Shown here: in pieces, positions 9,006-20,673 of the stretch
Layout of the letters: every line of letters begins with the position of its first letter
How positions within the stretch are numbered: the stretch's first letter is position 1
NCBI GenBank assembly: GCA_018829445.1
Contig: JAHJTV010000060.1
Coordinates: 99,488 to 163,487, forward strand
DNA from: a bacterium
Lineage (GTDB): Bacteria > SAR324 > XYD2-FULL-50-16
Reading direction: 5' to 3'
Length of the DNA stretch: 64,000 bases
Translations under genes and position numbers: made by a program
The notes under the pieces: generated by a model
What the model was told of the DNA's origin: nothing
What the model saw: only the letters and a program-made list of their open reading frames with translations
Databases searched by the model: none

Positions 9006-9722
9006 ATGAAAGCAATGATTTTTGCAGCCGGATTTGGAAAAAGGCTGCAGCCTCTTACCTTTGATACCCCCAAGCCGCTTATTAAAATTCAGGGAATTCC
9101 GATTATTGAACAGATCATTCATTACCTGGTTGGCTTTGGGATAACTGATATTATTATCAATACACATCATCTCCATAGCAAACTTGAAGAGTTTTTCTCA
9201 AGAAACTCCTTCGGCGCTACCATCACCCTCAGATATGAGAAACAGATTCTTGGCACCGGTGGTGGGCTGTATAATACGAAAGATTTTTGGAATGATGATG
9301 ATTTTATGGTCTGCAACTCAGACATATTATGCACGGCCGATCTTGCAGAGTTTAAATCCAAACATCTTCAATCCGATGGTTTAGTTACTCTGGCTACCAA
9401 TCATAGGAGTTCTGCTTCCATGTTGCTGGTTGATGAGGAAGACTACTTGGTAGGATTGAAAAGAGAGGACAATCTAACGATACTTCAGGCTCCGAAAGGG
9501 AAAACCAGACCGGTTGGATTCTGTGGCTACCATCTTTTATCACCAAAAACATTCTCCTTCTTTTCACCCACCGTGGCGTTTTCCATAATAGATGAATATA
9601 TGAAACTCCTAGGAAAACAGGTGAAAATTAAGACCTGGGATATTGGTGATGTGTTTTGGGAAGATATTGGTACGAAAGAAGCCCTGGAAAAGGCAAATAG
9701 ACATTTCCCAGGTTTTTTTTAA
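9006..9722 (+). CDS. Sugar-1-phosphate nucleotidyltransferase (MurU/GlmU-N-like)
   Basis: A 238-residue nucleotidyltransferase. The N terminus MKAMIFAAGFGKRLQPLT is the classic GxGxRLxPLT nucleotide-binding loop, followed by DTPKPLIKIQGIPIIE. VCNSDILCTADL carries the metal-binding aspartate, and WEDIGTKEALEKANR is the common C-terminal signature. It would make a UDP- or dNDP-activated sugar. The compact form without a left-handed helix domain resembles MurU (MurNAc-1-P uridylyltransferase), but the substrate cannot be proved. The ATG at 9006 gives the conserved start; a TTG four codons earlier is possible. It converges on apt with a 4 bp overlap. Confidence 0.8.
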   Translation: MKAMIFAAGFGKRLQPLTFDTPKPLIKIQGIPIIEQIIHYLVGFGITDIIINTHHLHSKLEEFFSRNSFGATITLRYEKQILGTGGGLYNTKDFWNDDDFMVCNSDILCTADLAEFKSKHLQSDGLVTLATNHRSSASMLLVDEEDYLVGLKREDNLTILQAPKGKTRPVGFCGYHLLSPKTFSFFSPTVAFSIIDEYMKLLGKQVKIKTWDIGDVFWEDIGTKEALEKANRHFPGFF

Positions 9723-10243
9723 GCTTCGTCGTAAGTTACCAGGGAATGGAAGGGCAGTTGTCCCAGCTTTTCCCGGCCATTGAGACCTAAAAGCTCAATA
9801 ATACAGCTCAAACCGATGATCTCACCTCCGACTTTCTTGATAAGATCGGCAGCTGCCTTTAAGGTTCCGCCTGTGGCCAACAGGTCATCCACGATAAGAA
9901 CTTTCTCACCCGGATTAATCGCATCAACATGGATTTCCAACTCATCCGTGCCATACTCAAGTTCGTAAGACTCAGATATTGTTTTCCCCGGCAGTTTCCC
10001 TTTTTTTCTAATCAACACAAAACCGCAGTTTAAACGATCAGCCAATGCTGCCCCCATTATGAAACCGCGTGCTTCTATGCCCGCTATTTTATCGATTTGT
10101 TGATAACGGTACTGCTCTTCCAGAATATCAAAACATCTCTGCAGACCCCAACGATTTTGAAATAGAGTTGTAATATCCTTAAACTGGATTCCCGGTTTGG
10201 GAAAATCGGGAATATTGCGAATAAATTTCTTTAGTTCTTCCAT
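9719..10243 (-). CDS. apt: Adenine phosphoribosyltransferase
   Basis: A 174-residue purine-salvage enzyme. It starts with the family pattern IRNIPDFPKPGIQFKDITTL, has IEARGFIMGAALADRL, and holds the PRPP-binding loop VLIVDDLLATGGTLKAA. It converts adenine and PRPP to AMP. The length is typical (170-180). GGAG stands 4-8 bp before the ATG. The minus-strand order tlpA-tatB-apt with short gaps suggests one transcript. Confidence 0.96.
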   Translation of the reverse strand: MEELKKFIRNIPDFPKPGIQFKDITTLFQNRWGLQRCFDILEEQYRYQQIDKIAGIEARGFIMGAALADRLNCGFVLIRKKGKLPGKTISESYELEYGTDELEIHVDAINPGEKVLIVDDLLATGGTLKAAADLIKKVGGEIIGLSCIIELLGLNGREKLGQLPFHSLVTYDEA

Positions 10244-10264
10244 AAACTCCTTTTTGGCTCGGTT

Positions 10265-10624
10265 TTAAGTTGGTTCAGGTTTGGATTTTTCTCCCTCCTC
10301 TTTTACAGCTTCATCTCTTCTTTCGATCTCCTTGCCTGCATCTTCCAGCACATCTGCTGCTTTTTCAAGATAGTCTTCAATATTCTTGGGGATATTCTTT
10401 TGTTTCAACTGATTTGCCATACTTGAAAGATCCTTAATATCAGGTGACCCGGTAATATCATCCATTTCTCTTGTAATCGAACTCTTAAATTCATTGGAAG
10501 CCTTTCTGAATTCAGTTAATGCTCTTCCTATTGCCCTAGCCAAATCCGGCATTTTTTTCGGTCCGATGAGAATAAGAGCGATAGCCCCTATAATAATCAT
10601 CTCTGTCATTCCCATATTAAACAT
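10265..10624 (-). CDS. tatB: Sec-independent protein translocase component, TatB-type
   Basis: A 119-residue protein with the TatA/B plan. A short N-terminal membrane helix (MFNMGMTEMIIIGAIALILI) is followed by the hinge GPKKMP, an amphipathic helix (DLARAIGRALTEFRKASNEF) and a charged tail rich in Glu and Lys. The MFxxGxxE opening and GPxxxP hinge favour TatB over TatA. It would bind twin-arginine substrates together with TatC, which is not in the window. The ATG at 10622-10624 has GGAGAAA just upstream; the reading frame extends further but that part lies inside the preceding gene. Confidence 0.85.
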   Translation of the reverse strand: MFNMGMTEMIIIGAIALILIGPKKMPDLARAIGRALTEFRKASNEFKSSITREMDDITGSPDIKDLSSMANQLKQKNIPKNIEDYLEKAADVLEDAGKEIERRDEAVKEEGEKSKPEPT

Positions 10625-10635
10625 TTGGCTTTCTC

Positions 10636-11217
10636 CTAGGATGTACGATGTTGAATCAGGTTTTTTAAGAACTGTATAAAAGATTTTTCTTTCCAATCAA
10701 TAGGCCCCATGACCTTACCAATAACTTTGAGATCACCGGTCAGGATATAGGTTGTAGGTAATCCCAAAATGTTAAACGATTCACTGATTTTTTTATTCTC
10801 ATCCAGAACAATATCAAATGAATAGGGATTGTTTTCTAAAAACCTTCTGATCCTTTCTTTTTTATCGCCGATGTTTATTGCGATCAATCTGAAATTCTCG
10901 TTCTTCATCGCATGTTTTAACTCCTCCAACTCCGGCATCTCTGTTTTACACGGAAAACACCACGTTGCCCAGAAGTTTAAAAGGACGATTTTTCCCTTGT
11001 TATCTGAAAACTGCTCTTTCTCCCCTGTCATCAACAGATATTCAAAATCGGGAATTCCGGTCTCACCTTCGGGAATTTCAAAATACCGGTCTGTAAGGAA
11101 TGATTTAATATGAGCTTCGGTGAGTAGAACCTCTTTCTTTTGTTCACACCCAAAACTCAAAATCAATAAAATGAAGAATACAAAGGGAATCACTCTTTTC
11201 GTTAAATATGTCCTCAT
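10636..11217 (-). CDS. TlpA/ResA-like thioredoxin lipoprotein
   Basis: A 193-residue envelope protein. Residues 1-24 are a lipoprotein signal peptide with the lipobox LSFGC. The thioredoxin fold carries the active site NFWATWCFPCKTEMPEL (WCxxC with Phe-Pro) and the cis-proline region LGLPTTYIL. Such proteins reduce disulfides in the periplasm, for example during cytochrome c maturation. It lies 11 bp upstream of tatB on the same strand, so both envelope genes are probably co-expressed. The stand-alone DsbD-alpha protein near 4.1 kb could feed or drain the same redox pathway; that link is inference. Confidence 0.88.
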   Translation of the reverse strand: MRTYLTKRVIPFVFFILLILSFGCEQKKEVLLTEAHIKSFLTDRYFEIPEGETGIPDFEYLLMTGEKEQFSDNKGKIVLLNFWATWCFPCKTEMPELEELKHAMKNENFRLIAINIGDKKERIRRFLENNPYSFDIVLDENKKISESFNILGLPTTYILTGDLKVIGKVMGPIDWKEKSFIQFLKNLIQHRTS

Positions 11218-11267
11218 GGTTGTTTTTGTCCGGATGGTGCCAAGTTATACAATCTTAAAACCTGGCC

Positions 11268-11789
11268 CTAGTCTCTGTTGATCTGTTCAATTAAAAATGA
11301 CAGTTCTCTTTCCAACACTTTGTTCAGACCTTCCTCTTCCAAAGAACTCATCGACCTGGCTAAATCCAGCATCAAGACATTCTTTTCATTTTCTTCAAAA
11401 ACGCCCGTAATACAATCAGGAGCCGGGCCTGTCAAAATCACCGGCGGAGGCGGAAGAATCTCATTCTCCCTCTTCTGGACAATCTTTGATACATCATCGA
11501 CAATAAACCCGATTTTTTTATCGCCCAAGCTAAAAATGATGATTTTGGGTTGTTTGATAGACTTACCGACAATGAGCAGAAGCTTTTTCAGGTTGACGAC
11601 AATGATGATTTCTCCTCTTAAATGAAGAACACCTTCAATATATGCCGGAACCCGTGGTATCTTTCTGATCTCCACCATTCGAATTATCTCTGTCACGTCA
11701 GATAATTTTACGGCAAAATCTGTATTACCCATCAAAAAATGTAGAATCTTGAATGAAGATTCAAATTTGGCTGGTTTAGTAGTATCCAT
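11268..11789 (-). CDS. cheW: CheW-like chemotaxis scaffold protein
   Basis: A 173-residue CheW-domain protein. HFLMGNTDFAVKLSDVTEII, PRVPAYIEGVLHLRGEIIIV (the conserved GxxxLRG region) and IGFIVDDVSKIV are the usual landmarks. It couples chemoreceptors to CheA. The tail of about 20 residues beyond the domain is charged. No intact cheA is present, but a broken cheA tail occurs at about 40.3 kb and a chemoreceptor at 58.4 kb. The gene stands alone, about 50 bp upstream of the TlpA gene. Confidence 0.88.
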   Translation of the reverse strand: MDTTKPAKFESSFKILHFLMGNTDFAVKLSDVTEIIRMVEIRKIPRVPAYIEGVLHLRGEIIIVVNLKKLLLIVGKSIKQPKIIIFSLGDKKIGFIVDDVSKIVQKRENEILPPPPVILTGPAPDCITGVFEENEKNVLMLDLARSMSSLEEEGLNKVLERELSFLIEQINRD

Positions 11790-12006
11790 GATACCTTATA
11801 TCGTTTGGCCCGTTGATTAAGGAAGCATCCCGGCTATCAAGAGAAATAAGTATAAGACTAAATTTTTCTTAAAACAACACTATACATCTTTAAATCAGCA
11901 ATTCTAATTTTTGAGATTTGTGTCACACCGAACAACATAGCCTGCAGGATAAATTTGTCCTGTACATGAAAAACTCGATATTTACATTGTCATATCAATT
12001 GAGTTT

Positions 12007-12246
12007 ATAGAACTCCTTCAGAGTTCTGATAATTGGGGTGTTTTACTTGTCCTGGGGTGGCGCTCACAAGTTCGCTGACCCCAGGCTGTGAATATTTAAC
12101 CCCGTTGGGGTGTTCTCCCCGGATAATTTCTGCACGGCATTCCCCGAAGGGGATACACATCAATAGCCCAGGGTCAGTGAGCTTGCGAACGCCACCCTGG
12201 GTATTTAGTCACCCCCGACAAAGAAACGCTGAAGGCGTTCAATAAG
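12007..12246. repeat. Large imperfect inverted repeat of REP/RAYT-type intergenic sequence
   Basis: A 240 bp non-coding block made of two facing copies of one unit. The left arm has AACTCCTTCAGAGTT (near 12010) and CTGGGGTGGCGCTCACAAG (near 12052). The right arm has the same elements inverted and reordered: CCCAGGGTCAGTGAGCTTG (near 12167), CGCCACCCTGGG (12191-12202) and ACGCTGAAGGCGTT (near 12226). Each arm itself folds into small hairpins such as ACCCCGTTGGGGT. The rest of the 11790-12423 gap shows nothing else. A single-arm copy is at 20567-20673. Such units are commonly mobilised by RAYT transposases, one of which lies decayed at 43.8 kb. Confidence 0.75.
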
Positions 12247-12423
12247 ATAAAAGCTTCATTCATTTAACATTAAAAAATCAGGAAACACGTTACAAATTCG
12301 GTGATTAATACTGAATAATGTGGTTCATTGAAGAATGTCCCCTGATTTTTACTCCTGTTATCGGATAATAGAAAAACTGGTTTTTCCAAAATTAGAATTG
12401 CTGCCGTCATTTAGATGTAGATT

Positions 12424-13455
12424 TTACTCCAACGCCTGCACCAGTTTCAGCTTCAGTTTCTTTATAAACCTGGGGCCATTAAAAACAAAACTCGTATACA
12501 GTTGTACCAGATCAGCTCCTAAATCAAATTTTGCTTTAATATCTTCAGCCTCAAATATCCCACCTACTCCTATGAGACCTATTTTGCCACCAGTGGCCGC
12601 CTTTACTTTCCTTAGCACTTCATTTGAAAGGTTCAGAAGTGGTTTTCCACTTAACCCTCCTGCTTGATTCATTAATGGATTATCAGGTTTTGGACGAGAG
12701 ATGGTGGTATTTGAAACCACCATGGCATCGATTCCTGAGTTCATGACAATCTCACAAATCTGCAGAATGTCATCATCACTTAAGTCAGGAGCTATTTTTA
12801 GCCAGATCTGTTTATATTTCTTTGATTCTGAAGCTAATCTATTCCTGGTTTTTATAATTGTCTCAATGAGAGGTTTTAGATTCTGCTCCTGCTGCAAATC
12901 CCTCAGGTTTTCAGTATTGGGAGAACTGATATTGATGGTAAAATAATCGGCGCAATCCCATGCTTTGGTTAGACCTATCAAGTAGTCATCCACTGCATGT
13001 TCTATTGGTGTTTGCTTGTTTTTACCGAGATTGATTCCAATCGGCACCCTCTTTTTAATTTTCTGCAAGCTGTTCACCAAACAATCAATCCCATGATTAT
13101 TGAATCCCATGCGGTTTATAATTGCATTTTCATCCCGCAACCGAAATAGACGTGGTTTTTCATTTCCAGGTTGAGATTTTGGCGTAACAGTGCCAACTTC
13201 AATAAAACCGAATCCAAGTGCTTGAAGTATAGGTACTGCCACCCCATCCTTATCAAAACCGGCCGCTAATCCAATTGGATTGGGAAAATTAAGGTTTCCC
13301 ATGGAAACGGTTAACCTGCTGTCTTCAAGTCCGAACAGGGATTCAATTACATCAGTCAAAAATGGAACTTTTGCAGCGGCAATACATGCCCCAACAGCAA
13401 GGTCATGGGTTTTTTCAGGATCAAATTTGTGCAGAACCAACCGGGTGAAATTCAT
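12424..13455 (-). CDS. pyrD: Dihydroorotate dehydrogenase, class 2 (quinone-dependent)
   Basis: A 343-residue FMN enzyme of pyrimidine synthesis. The N-terminal helical extension (about 1-40) that docks to the membrane marks class 2. IGLAAGFDKDG, VGTVTPKSQPGN, INRMGFNNHG, ISSPNT (catalytic serine loop) and IGVGGIFEAEDIKAK are all in place. It oxidises dihydroorotate to orotate and reduces quinone. The ATG at 13453-13455 overlaps the TGA of the upstream radical SAM gene (ATGA), with GGAGGG 11 bp before it, which rules out a TTG start 14 codons earlier. Confidence 0.95.
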   Translation of the reverse strand: MNFTRLVLHKFDPEKTHDLAVGACIAAAKVPFLTDVIESLFGLEDSRLTVSMGNLNFPNPIGLAAGFDKDGVAVPILQALGFGFIEVGTVTPKSQPGNEKPRLFRLRDENAIINRMGFNNHGIDCLVNSLQKIKKRVPIGINLGKNKQTPIEHAVDDYLIGLTKAWDCADYFTINISSPNTENLRDLQQEQNLKPLIETIIKTRNRLASESKKYKQIWLKIAPDLSDDDILQICEIVMNSGIDAMVVSNTTISRPKPDNPLMNQAGGLSGKPLLNLSNEVLRKVKAATGGKIGLIGVGGIFEAEDIKAKFDLGADLVQLYTSFVFNGPRFIKKLKLKLVQALE

Positions 13456-14318
13456 GAACTTTTTTTCCCTCCAGCGTAAGTAGTCATTATTTCGCAATCT
13501 ATCCTTTGAGACAAATACCCATGAAGATCATCCATCTCTACATCTGAAAGGGGTGTTACAAATGATTCCGCCGGTTTTCTGGCTGTTGTATAGACCTGAA
13601 TTTGTTTAATTTTAACTCCATCTCCCATCAAACGGTTGATCAACTGAACATACCCCTGAAAGCCGGATGGAGTAACCTTTTGATTGTTGGTCGAAAAGAA
13701 ACAACTCTGAAGAACCACAGGGTACCTGTTTCCTACCAACACAAGGTTGCTGATTAGTTTGGCATAGGGAGTAGAACTCCTGTTTATTTTTTGATAACCG
13801 GCTTCATCCCATGAATCCAGTTTGAACCAGATTTCACCATTATTACGGGTAAAAGAATCAAATGTATCAAGCAGATCGGGTCGGGTCAGGTTTGTGCCGT
13901 TTGTGAACAATATCAACTTGACATTTCTCAGCCCATATTCCTCTTTCTTTTTTATCAGCCGAATGATCAGATTCGGAAGTATCTTCTTCAATGTCGGTTC
14001 ACCGTCTCCGGCAATGGATATATCCTTTAATTCCTGATCCTGAAACCTTCCACCCTCTTTTTGAATGATTTTCAACCAGTAATCCAACTCAGATAAAATC
14101 TGCTCCAGATCCAACTTCAAATGCTCAATTTTTATAGTGCGATCAACTTGGCAATAAACACAATTATAGCTGCAGGATTTTTCCGGGTTGAGGTTGATTC
14201 CTAAAGACAAGCCCCCTGCTCTTCTTGAGACTACCGGGTAAACCAAACGATCATATTCACTAAGACGCGGATGGTCAAAAACACTAAGCTTGGTTTGGTT
14301 TTCTGTTAAATCAGACAT
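13452..14318 (-). CDS. Radical SAM protein of the COG0731/Taw1-like group
   Basis: A 288-residue radical SAM enzyme. The cluster motif is CSYNCVYCQVD, the CxxxCxxC of the superfamily. ISIAGDGEPTL is the glycine-rich SAM-binding strand, LILFTNGTNL follows, and FKLDSWDEAGYQKINR resembles the COG0731 group (wyosine-base-forming Taw1 in archaea; unassigned in bacteria). It is a cytosolic Fe-S enzyme; its substrate is unknown. It is coupled to pyrD by an ATGA overlap and follows the repeat protein after 30 bp, so the three probably share a transcript. Confidence 0.82.
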   Translation of the reverse strand: MSDLTENQTKLSVFDHPRLSEYDRLVYPVVSRRAGGLSLGINLNPEKSCSYNCVYCQVDRTIKIEHLKLDLEQILSELDYWLKIIQKEGGRFQDQELKDISIAGDGEPTLKKILPNLIIRLIKKKEEYGLRNVKLILFTNGTNLTRPDLLDTFDSFTRNNGEIWFKLDSWDEAGYQKINRSSTPYAKLISNLVLVGNRYPVVLQSCFFSTNNQKVTPSGFQGYVQLINRLMGDGVKIKQIQVYTTARKPAESFVTPLSDVEMDDLHGYLSQRIDCEIMTTYAGGKKSS

Positions 14319-14348
14319 TTCAGGGATAGAAACCGGAAGGATTTACTG

Positions 14349-15764
14349 CTATTTTAAGTATTGAATCTGCCTAATTTTATGATTCATTATCATATCATTG
14401 GTCATGGATTCATGAGGAAGCCGTTGTGAAATATCATGCATAAAATCCACTGCTTTTTTGACCATTTCATCATTACCGTATACTGCCAATTCCTTAACAA
14501 TTACCTTGTAAAGAGCGGCCTCCGTCTTCATTCGAATGATGGGGTCGATATTATCAGTGCTGCACCGTTCTAAAATCTCGCGAAACAGCCTTTTTGCTTC
14601 TTTATCTATTTTCTCGGAAGTTCCGACAAGCTGCAGAATGACGTCACTCAAGCTGTGCTTGATAGCCGCCAATGATTTTGCATTAATTGTATCGGCCACT
14701 TCACAATTGCTCAAATAATAGTGGAGCAGTTCTTCTGCCTTTTGTTCCATGGCTTGATTGTCATTCCTCTGGGCAAACTCGACGGCTCTTGAATTGAGGT
14801 TTGTTTTTATTCCCTCTTCCGTCTCAGCAGACAAAACGGTTGAATCCTGCTTCTTCACAAAAGTTTTCAACAGTTCCTCAATTTTTTCCTGCATTAACTC
14901 ATTTGACTGTTCACATGATTGTTTCAATACTTCCTTGTTAACGTGTTCCTGAATGGAATTCAGAGTATTCGGCAGTATATTTGCACTATTTAAACTTCCA
15001 ATCGATGCCGTTGATAATTCTTCGGATTTTTTATGGATCTCCTGGTTTTTTTCATCAAAAGAGATTGTTTCAATCAATTTATTCACATGCTCGATAATGG
15101 TATCCCGGGTCTGTTGTTGAACGGCTGAGGTGCTAAGACTCTCCATATACTCTTTAAAAACCTGTTCAACTTTCTCTTCAACCTCTTTATTATCGGGCTT
15201 ACATGACCATTCCAGTCCTTTCTTATTGATCAATCCCTCAATCTTCTTTTCATTGTCCGAGCTGATAACATCGACCGATAATGAGTTGATATGTTTTGCA
15301 AATAACTCTTCCTTTTTAATTTGAAGTGCTTCATTGGAGGATTTGCAGGCATATTTGATCAATTCGTCATTTAAGAATGTTTTAACTTCACTCCTGGTTT
15401 TTTTATTGATGCTTTCAGTGCTTAAACCCTTCAAATACCTCTGTAATAATTGATCGACCTGCTCTTTAACCGGTTTATAATCTGATTTATGTGCTTGATC
15501 CTGAATGGCTGCATTTAAACTGGCTTTGATTTTACCATCTGTTTTTGCTTTTATAATTCCTACTCCAAAGTCTTCTATTCTTTGAATTAGGATCTCCAAC
15601 GCTTTTTCTTGAATCTTTTCATTAATGGCCTTCTGTTCAGAGGGTGAAAATGTAACAGCCCTCGCAGACTTTCGAAATTCCGATAATACTTTGAAAGTAT
15701 AAAAAAAAGTTCGAAATGGATCCAAAAACAGTCGCGATAAAAAAGCAAGAAAGGATTTAAACAT
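14349..15764 (-). CDS. Helical repeat protein with about eight divergent 49-residue repeats, function unknown
   Basis: A 471-residue protein, not matched to a known family. Residues 1-35 are hydrophobic and aromatic (MFKSFLAFLSRLFLDPF), possibly a membrane-surface anchor. From about residue 70 to 462 the sequence falls into eight tandem units of about 49 residues. Each unit runs roughly I-x2-KT-x3-IK-x2-LN...CKS-DN...EKVEELLK-x2-LxSLST-x-I. Unit starts include INKKTRSEVKTFLN, ISSDNEKKIEGLIN, VQQQTRDTIIEHVN, ILPNTLNSIQEHVN and LSAETEEGIKTNLN. All units are predicted alpha-helical and acidic or lysine-rich. It stands first in a likely operon with the radical SAM gene and pyrD. A scaffold role is only a guess. 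Confidence 0.7.
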   Translation of the reverse strand: MFKSFLAFLSRLFLDPFRTFFYTFKVLSEFRKSARAVTFSPSEQKAINEKIQEKALEILIQRIEDFGVGIIKAKTDGKIKASLNAAIQDQAHKSDYKPVKEQVDQLLQRYLKGLSTESINKKTRSEVKTFLNDELIKYACKSSNEALQIKKEELFAKHINSLSVDVISSDNEKKIEGLINKKGLEWSCKPDNKEVEEKVEQVFKEYMESLSTSAVQQQTRDTIIEHVNKLIETISFDEKNQEIHKKSEELSTASIGSLNSANILPNTLNSIQEHVNKEVLKQSCEQSNELMQEKIEELLKTFVKKQDSTVLSAETEEGIKTNLNSRAVEFAQRNDNQAMEQKAEELLHYYLSNCEVADTINAKSLAAIKHSLSDVILQLVGTSEKIDKEAKRLFREILERCSTDNIDPIIRMKTEAALYKVIVKELAVYGNDEMVKKAVDFMHDISQRLPHESMTNDMIMNHKIRQIQYLK

Positions 15765-18375
<2,611 letters not shown>

Positions 18376-18381
18376 AACAAA

Positions 18382-19746
18382 ATGAAAGTATTAATAATAG
18401 GTGCCGGAGAGACAGGACATTACATTGCTTCTGAACTATCGGAAGATGATTTCAAGGTATCAGTCATTGATGAAAATCCCGAACAATTAAAAGTCATTAG
18501 AAGGAATCTTAATGTTGCGGGATTTCTAGGTAATGGCACCTCTTTATCTTTGCTGGAAAGTGCAGGCATAGAATCCACCGATCTGATAATCGCCAGCACC
18601 AATCATGACGAAACCAACCTGATATGCTGCCTTCTTGCCAATCACTACAAAGTTAAGCATAAAATAGCTGTCACCAAAACCGAATCCTTTATGAAGAAAA
18701 AACTGGTTTCGAACTATCTCCGTTCCGGAATCAGTCAGGTGATAAATTCGACAATGGTTACCGTCCAGGAGATACTTGATACGGCCAGCTTGGCATCGGC
18801 AATTGAAGTATCTGCTTTTGGGGAAAAGAGCGTACTGCTGGTGGGCTGCCGAATTCGGGAAAGTTCCCCCTGGAAGGGGGTTTATCTAAAAGATATTCGC
18901 CAAACACAAACAGAGAATCAATTTCTAATCGCCAGTATCGTACGAGACGGACAATCATCCATTCCCAGTGGTCAGGATCAAATCAGGCAGGGGGATTATG
19001 TATATATTCTAATACCAAGGCACCTGGCCCATGCTCTGAATGATATCCTCAAAGTTAGAATATCTACTAACAGACGGGCCGTAATAGCAGGCGGCAACCT
19101 TATTGCAGAAAAAGTCGCATTGGGACTTGCCAAGAGTCATTTTGAGGTAATATTGATCTGCCGAAATGAATCCAATGTAAATAGACTGCAGAAACGCGTT
19201 GGCAATAAAAGCCAAATTACAATTCGACACGGAGATTATAATTCCGTTAAAGAGCAATTAAAATCTGAAGTATCCATCTCATCGCTATTTATTGCTGTTT
19301 CCGGCGATGACCGTCAGAATCTGGCAGCAGGAATGGTTGCCCGTTACCTGGGAGCAACAAAGGTTATCGCAATCATCAATCGTCAGGATATGCTTCAATG
19401 TGCTGAACTGGTAGACATTGACGTGACTATTTCTCCAAGATTGAGCACCGCAAGGCAAATTAAGAAGATCGTTCGAGGCAGAGAACAATCCTTAAACTAT
19501 ACCACTATCTCGGAAACAAACATGGAAGTGATGGAGATGGTAACTAATGAAAATTCCAGGATAATTAACACCCCCCTGAAAGAGGTAAAACTTCCTGAAA
19601 ACACATTGGTGGGAGCCATTATAAAAGAGGAGGAACAGGTCATAATTCCAACCGGGGATACGATTATCAATGCAGGCGACAAAGTCATCATGGTAACCAT
19701 GCCTGAAAGCGTCCCAAAACTGAGAACGATCATCGAGGGAAAATGA
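18382..19746 (+). CDS. trkA: Trk system potassium uptake regulator TrkA
   Basis: A 454-residue cytosolic protein with two RCK units. Each has a Rossmann NAD-binding domain (MKVLIIGAGETGHYIA and RRAVIAGGNLIAEKVA) followed by a TrkA-C domain (about 140-220 and 365-450). The duplicated form is typical of TrkA. It gates the TrkH channel in response to nucleotides. No trkH gene is in the window. The start is 6 bp after the ligA stop codon, so read-through transcription is likely. Confidence 0.93.
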   Translation: MKVLIIGAGETGHYIASELSEDDFKVSVIDENPEQLKVIRRNLNVAGFLGNGTSLSLLESAGIESTDLIIASTNHDETNLICCLLANHYKVKHKIAVTKTESFMKKKLVSNYLRSGISQVINSTMVTVQEILDTASLASAIEVSAFGEKSVLLVGCRIRESSPWKGVYLKDIRQTQTENQFLIASIVRDGQSSIPSGQDQIRQGDYVYILIPRHLAHALNDILKVRISTNRRAVIAGGNLIAEKVALGLAKSHFEVILICRNESNVNRLQKRVGNKSQITIRHGDYNSVKEQLKSEVSISSLFIAVSGDDRQNLAAGMVARYLGATKVIAIINRQDMLQCAELVDIDVTISPRLSTARQIKKIVRGREQSLNYTTISETNMEVMEMVTNENSRIINTPLKEVKLPENTLVGAIIKEEEQVIIPTGDTIINAGDKVIMVTMPESVPKLRTIIEGK

Positions 19747-19873
19747 TTTTATAATCACGGCCCTTGCAACAAAATTGCAGCCATATTTTTTGTTACTGTT
19801 GGATGATAGGAGTTTGTTTTTTCGTGTGTCAAGAAGTTATCGCAACTCAATTATCATTGTTCGGGGCGCTAAC

Positions 19874-20205
19874 TTATTCCAGTCTCCAGGTTTTCCAGCC
19901 AGAGATGACCGTTGCTTCATGTTCGATATTAAAACTTGTCTCAATGGTACTGCCTTGATCACGCCAATACCAGAATCCCAGTGAAGGATCAAACCAATCC
20001 CTGTATCTCAACCATAGAATAACAACATAATTCTCCCATAAGGCACCAATTTGTTGGGAACTCCACAAAGCTATTAGCTGCCAGCCCAGTATCTGTAAAA
20101 AAGTTTTAAACTTTTAACGATGCGTTTCTCCAGTGAGCGATAATAGGGCTCAAGCAGGAAAACCTGATTTGAAGCTTGTAATAAGCTTAGCCACTATTTA
20201 GAAGT
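19874..20205 (-). pseudogene. Decayed C-terminal remnant of an AAA ATPase with DUF4143
   Basis: Pieces of the DUF4143 signature occur in order on the minus strand but in three frames. First come WLSLLQASNQVFLLEPYYRS and LEKRIVKSLKLF (about 20205-20105, with an in-frame TAG before WLS), then DTGLAANSF (near 20095-20065), then IGALWENYVV and FWYWRDQGSTIE down to a stop near 19874. In intact proteins these read LEAS..fLLePYyrN..KRivKtPKlYF-DTGLA..G.lwEn-fWR. At least two frameshifts and one stop mark it as dead. The ATPase domain is gone. It sits in the 1.1 kb gene-poor gap after trkA. Confidence 0.7.
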
Positions 20206-20566
20206 CGTTTCTGTCGTGGCCCGATTAGGACCAGCACTGGAAATGTTTCGACAGCATGTTTCAGATCGGGTGTGATGTCTCTATTAATCTACATTTGATG
20301 CGCGGTTAAATGTTGATCAGAATAATGATAAGGCCGAAAGCACTATGATATTAGGGTTTCCAGCTTTCTTTGACAATTTCAGAATATAACTTAAGATTTA
20401 TCAAAGTGAGAATGCTCAAACTCATCAGTATCAATCTTTCAACATACTCCCTTTTTTGCCCTGCCAAGGAACAGTTACCAGAATTCATGGTTCAGGGCAA
20501 TCGTATGAAAAATTCAATGAATATAGCTGTTGTCTGGATTGTTTTCAATAAGAAGTTTGAGGAATG

Positions 20567-20673
20567 AATCCCAACGGGTCCAATAATAATAGCCTTGGGT
20601 CAGCGAACTTGTAAGCTTCACCTTAGGAAGGAAGTTTTCGAAAAATATATGAACTCTGAAGGAGTTCAATAAA
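20567..20673. repeat. Second, single-arm copy of the intergenic repeat
   Basis: This stretch repeats the right arm of the 12007-12246 element in the same order: CCCAACGGG (near 20570), AGCCTTGGGTCAGCGAACTT (20591-20610), then a run matching the CGCCACCCTGGG box with several changes, and AACTCTGAAGGAGTTCAATAA (20652-20672). The rest of 19747-20835 outside this repeat and the DUF4143 remnant shows nothing recognisable. Confidence 0.65.

Noticed and set aside
12329..12350. GAATGTCCCCTGATTTTTA resembling a RAYT-element end
   Set aside because: Only about nine bases match the end motif and no partner end was found nearby.
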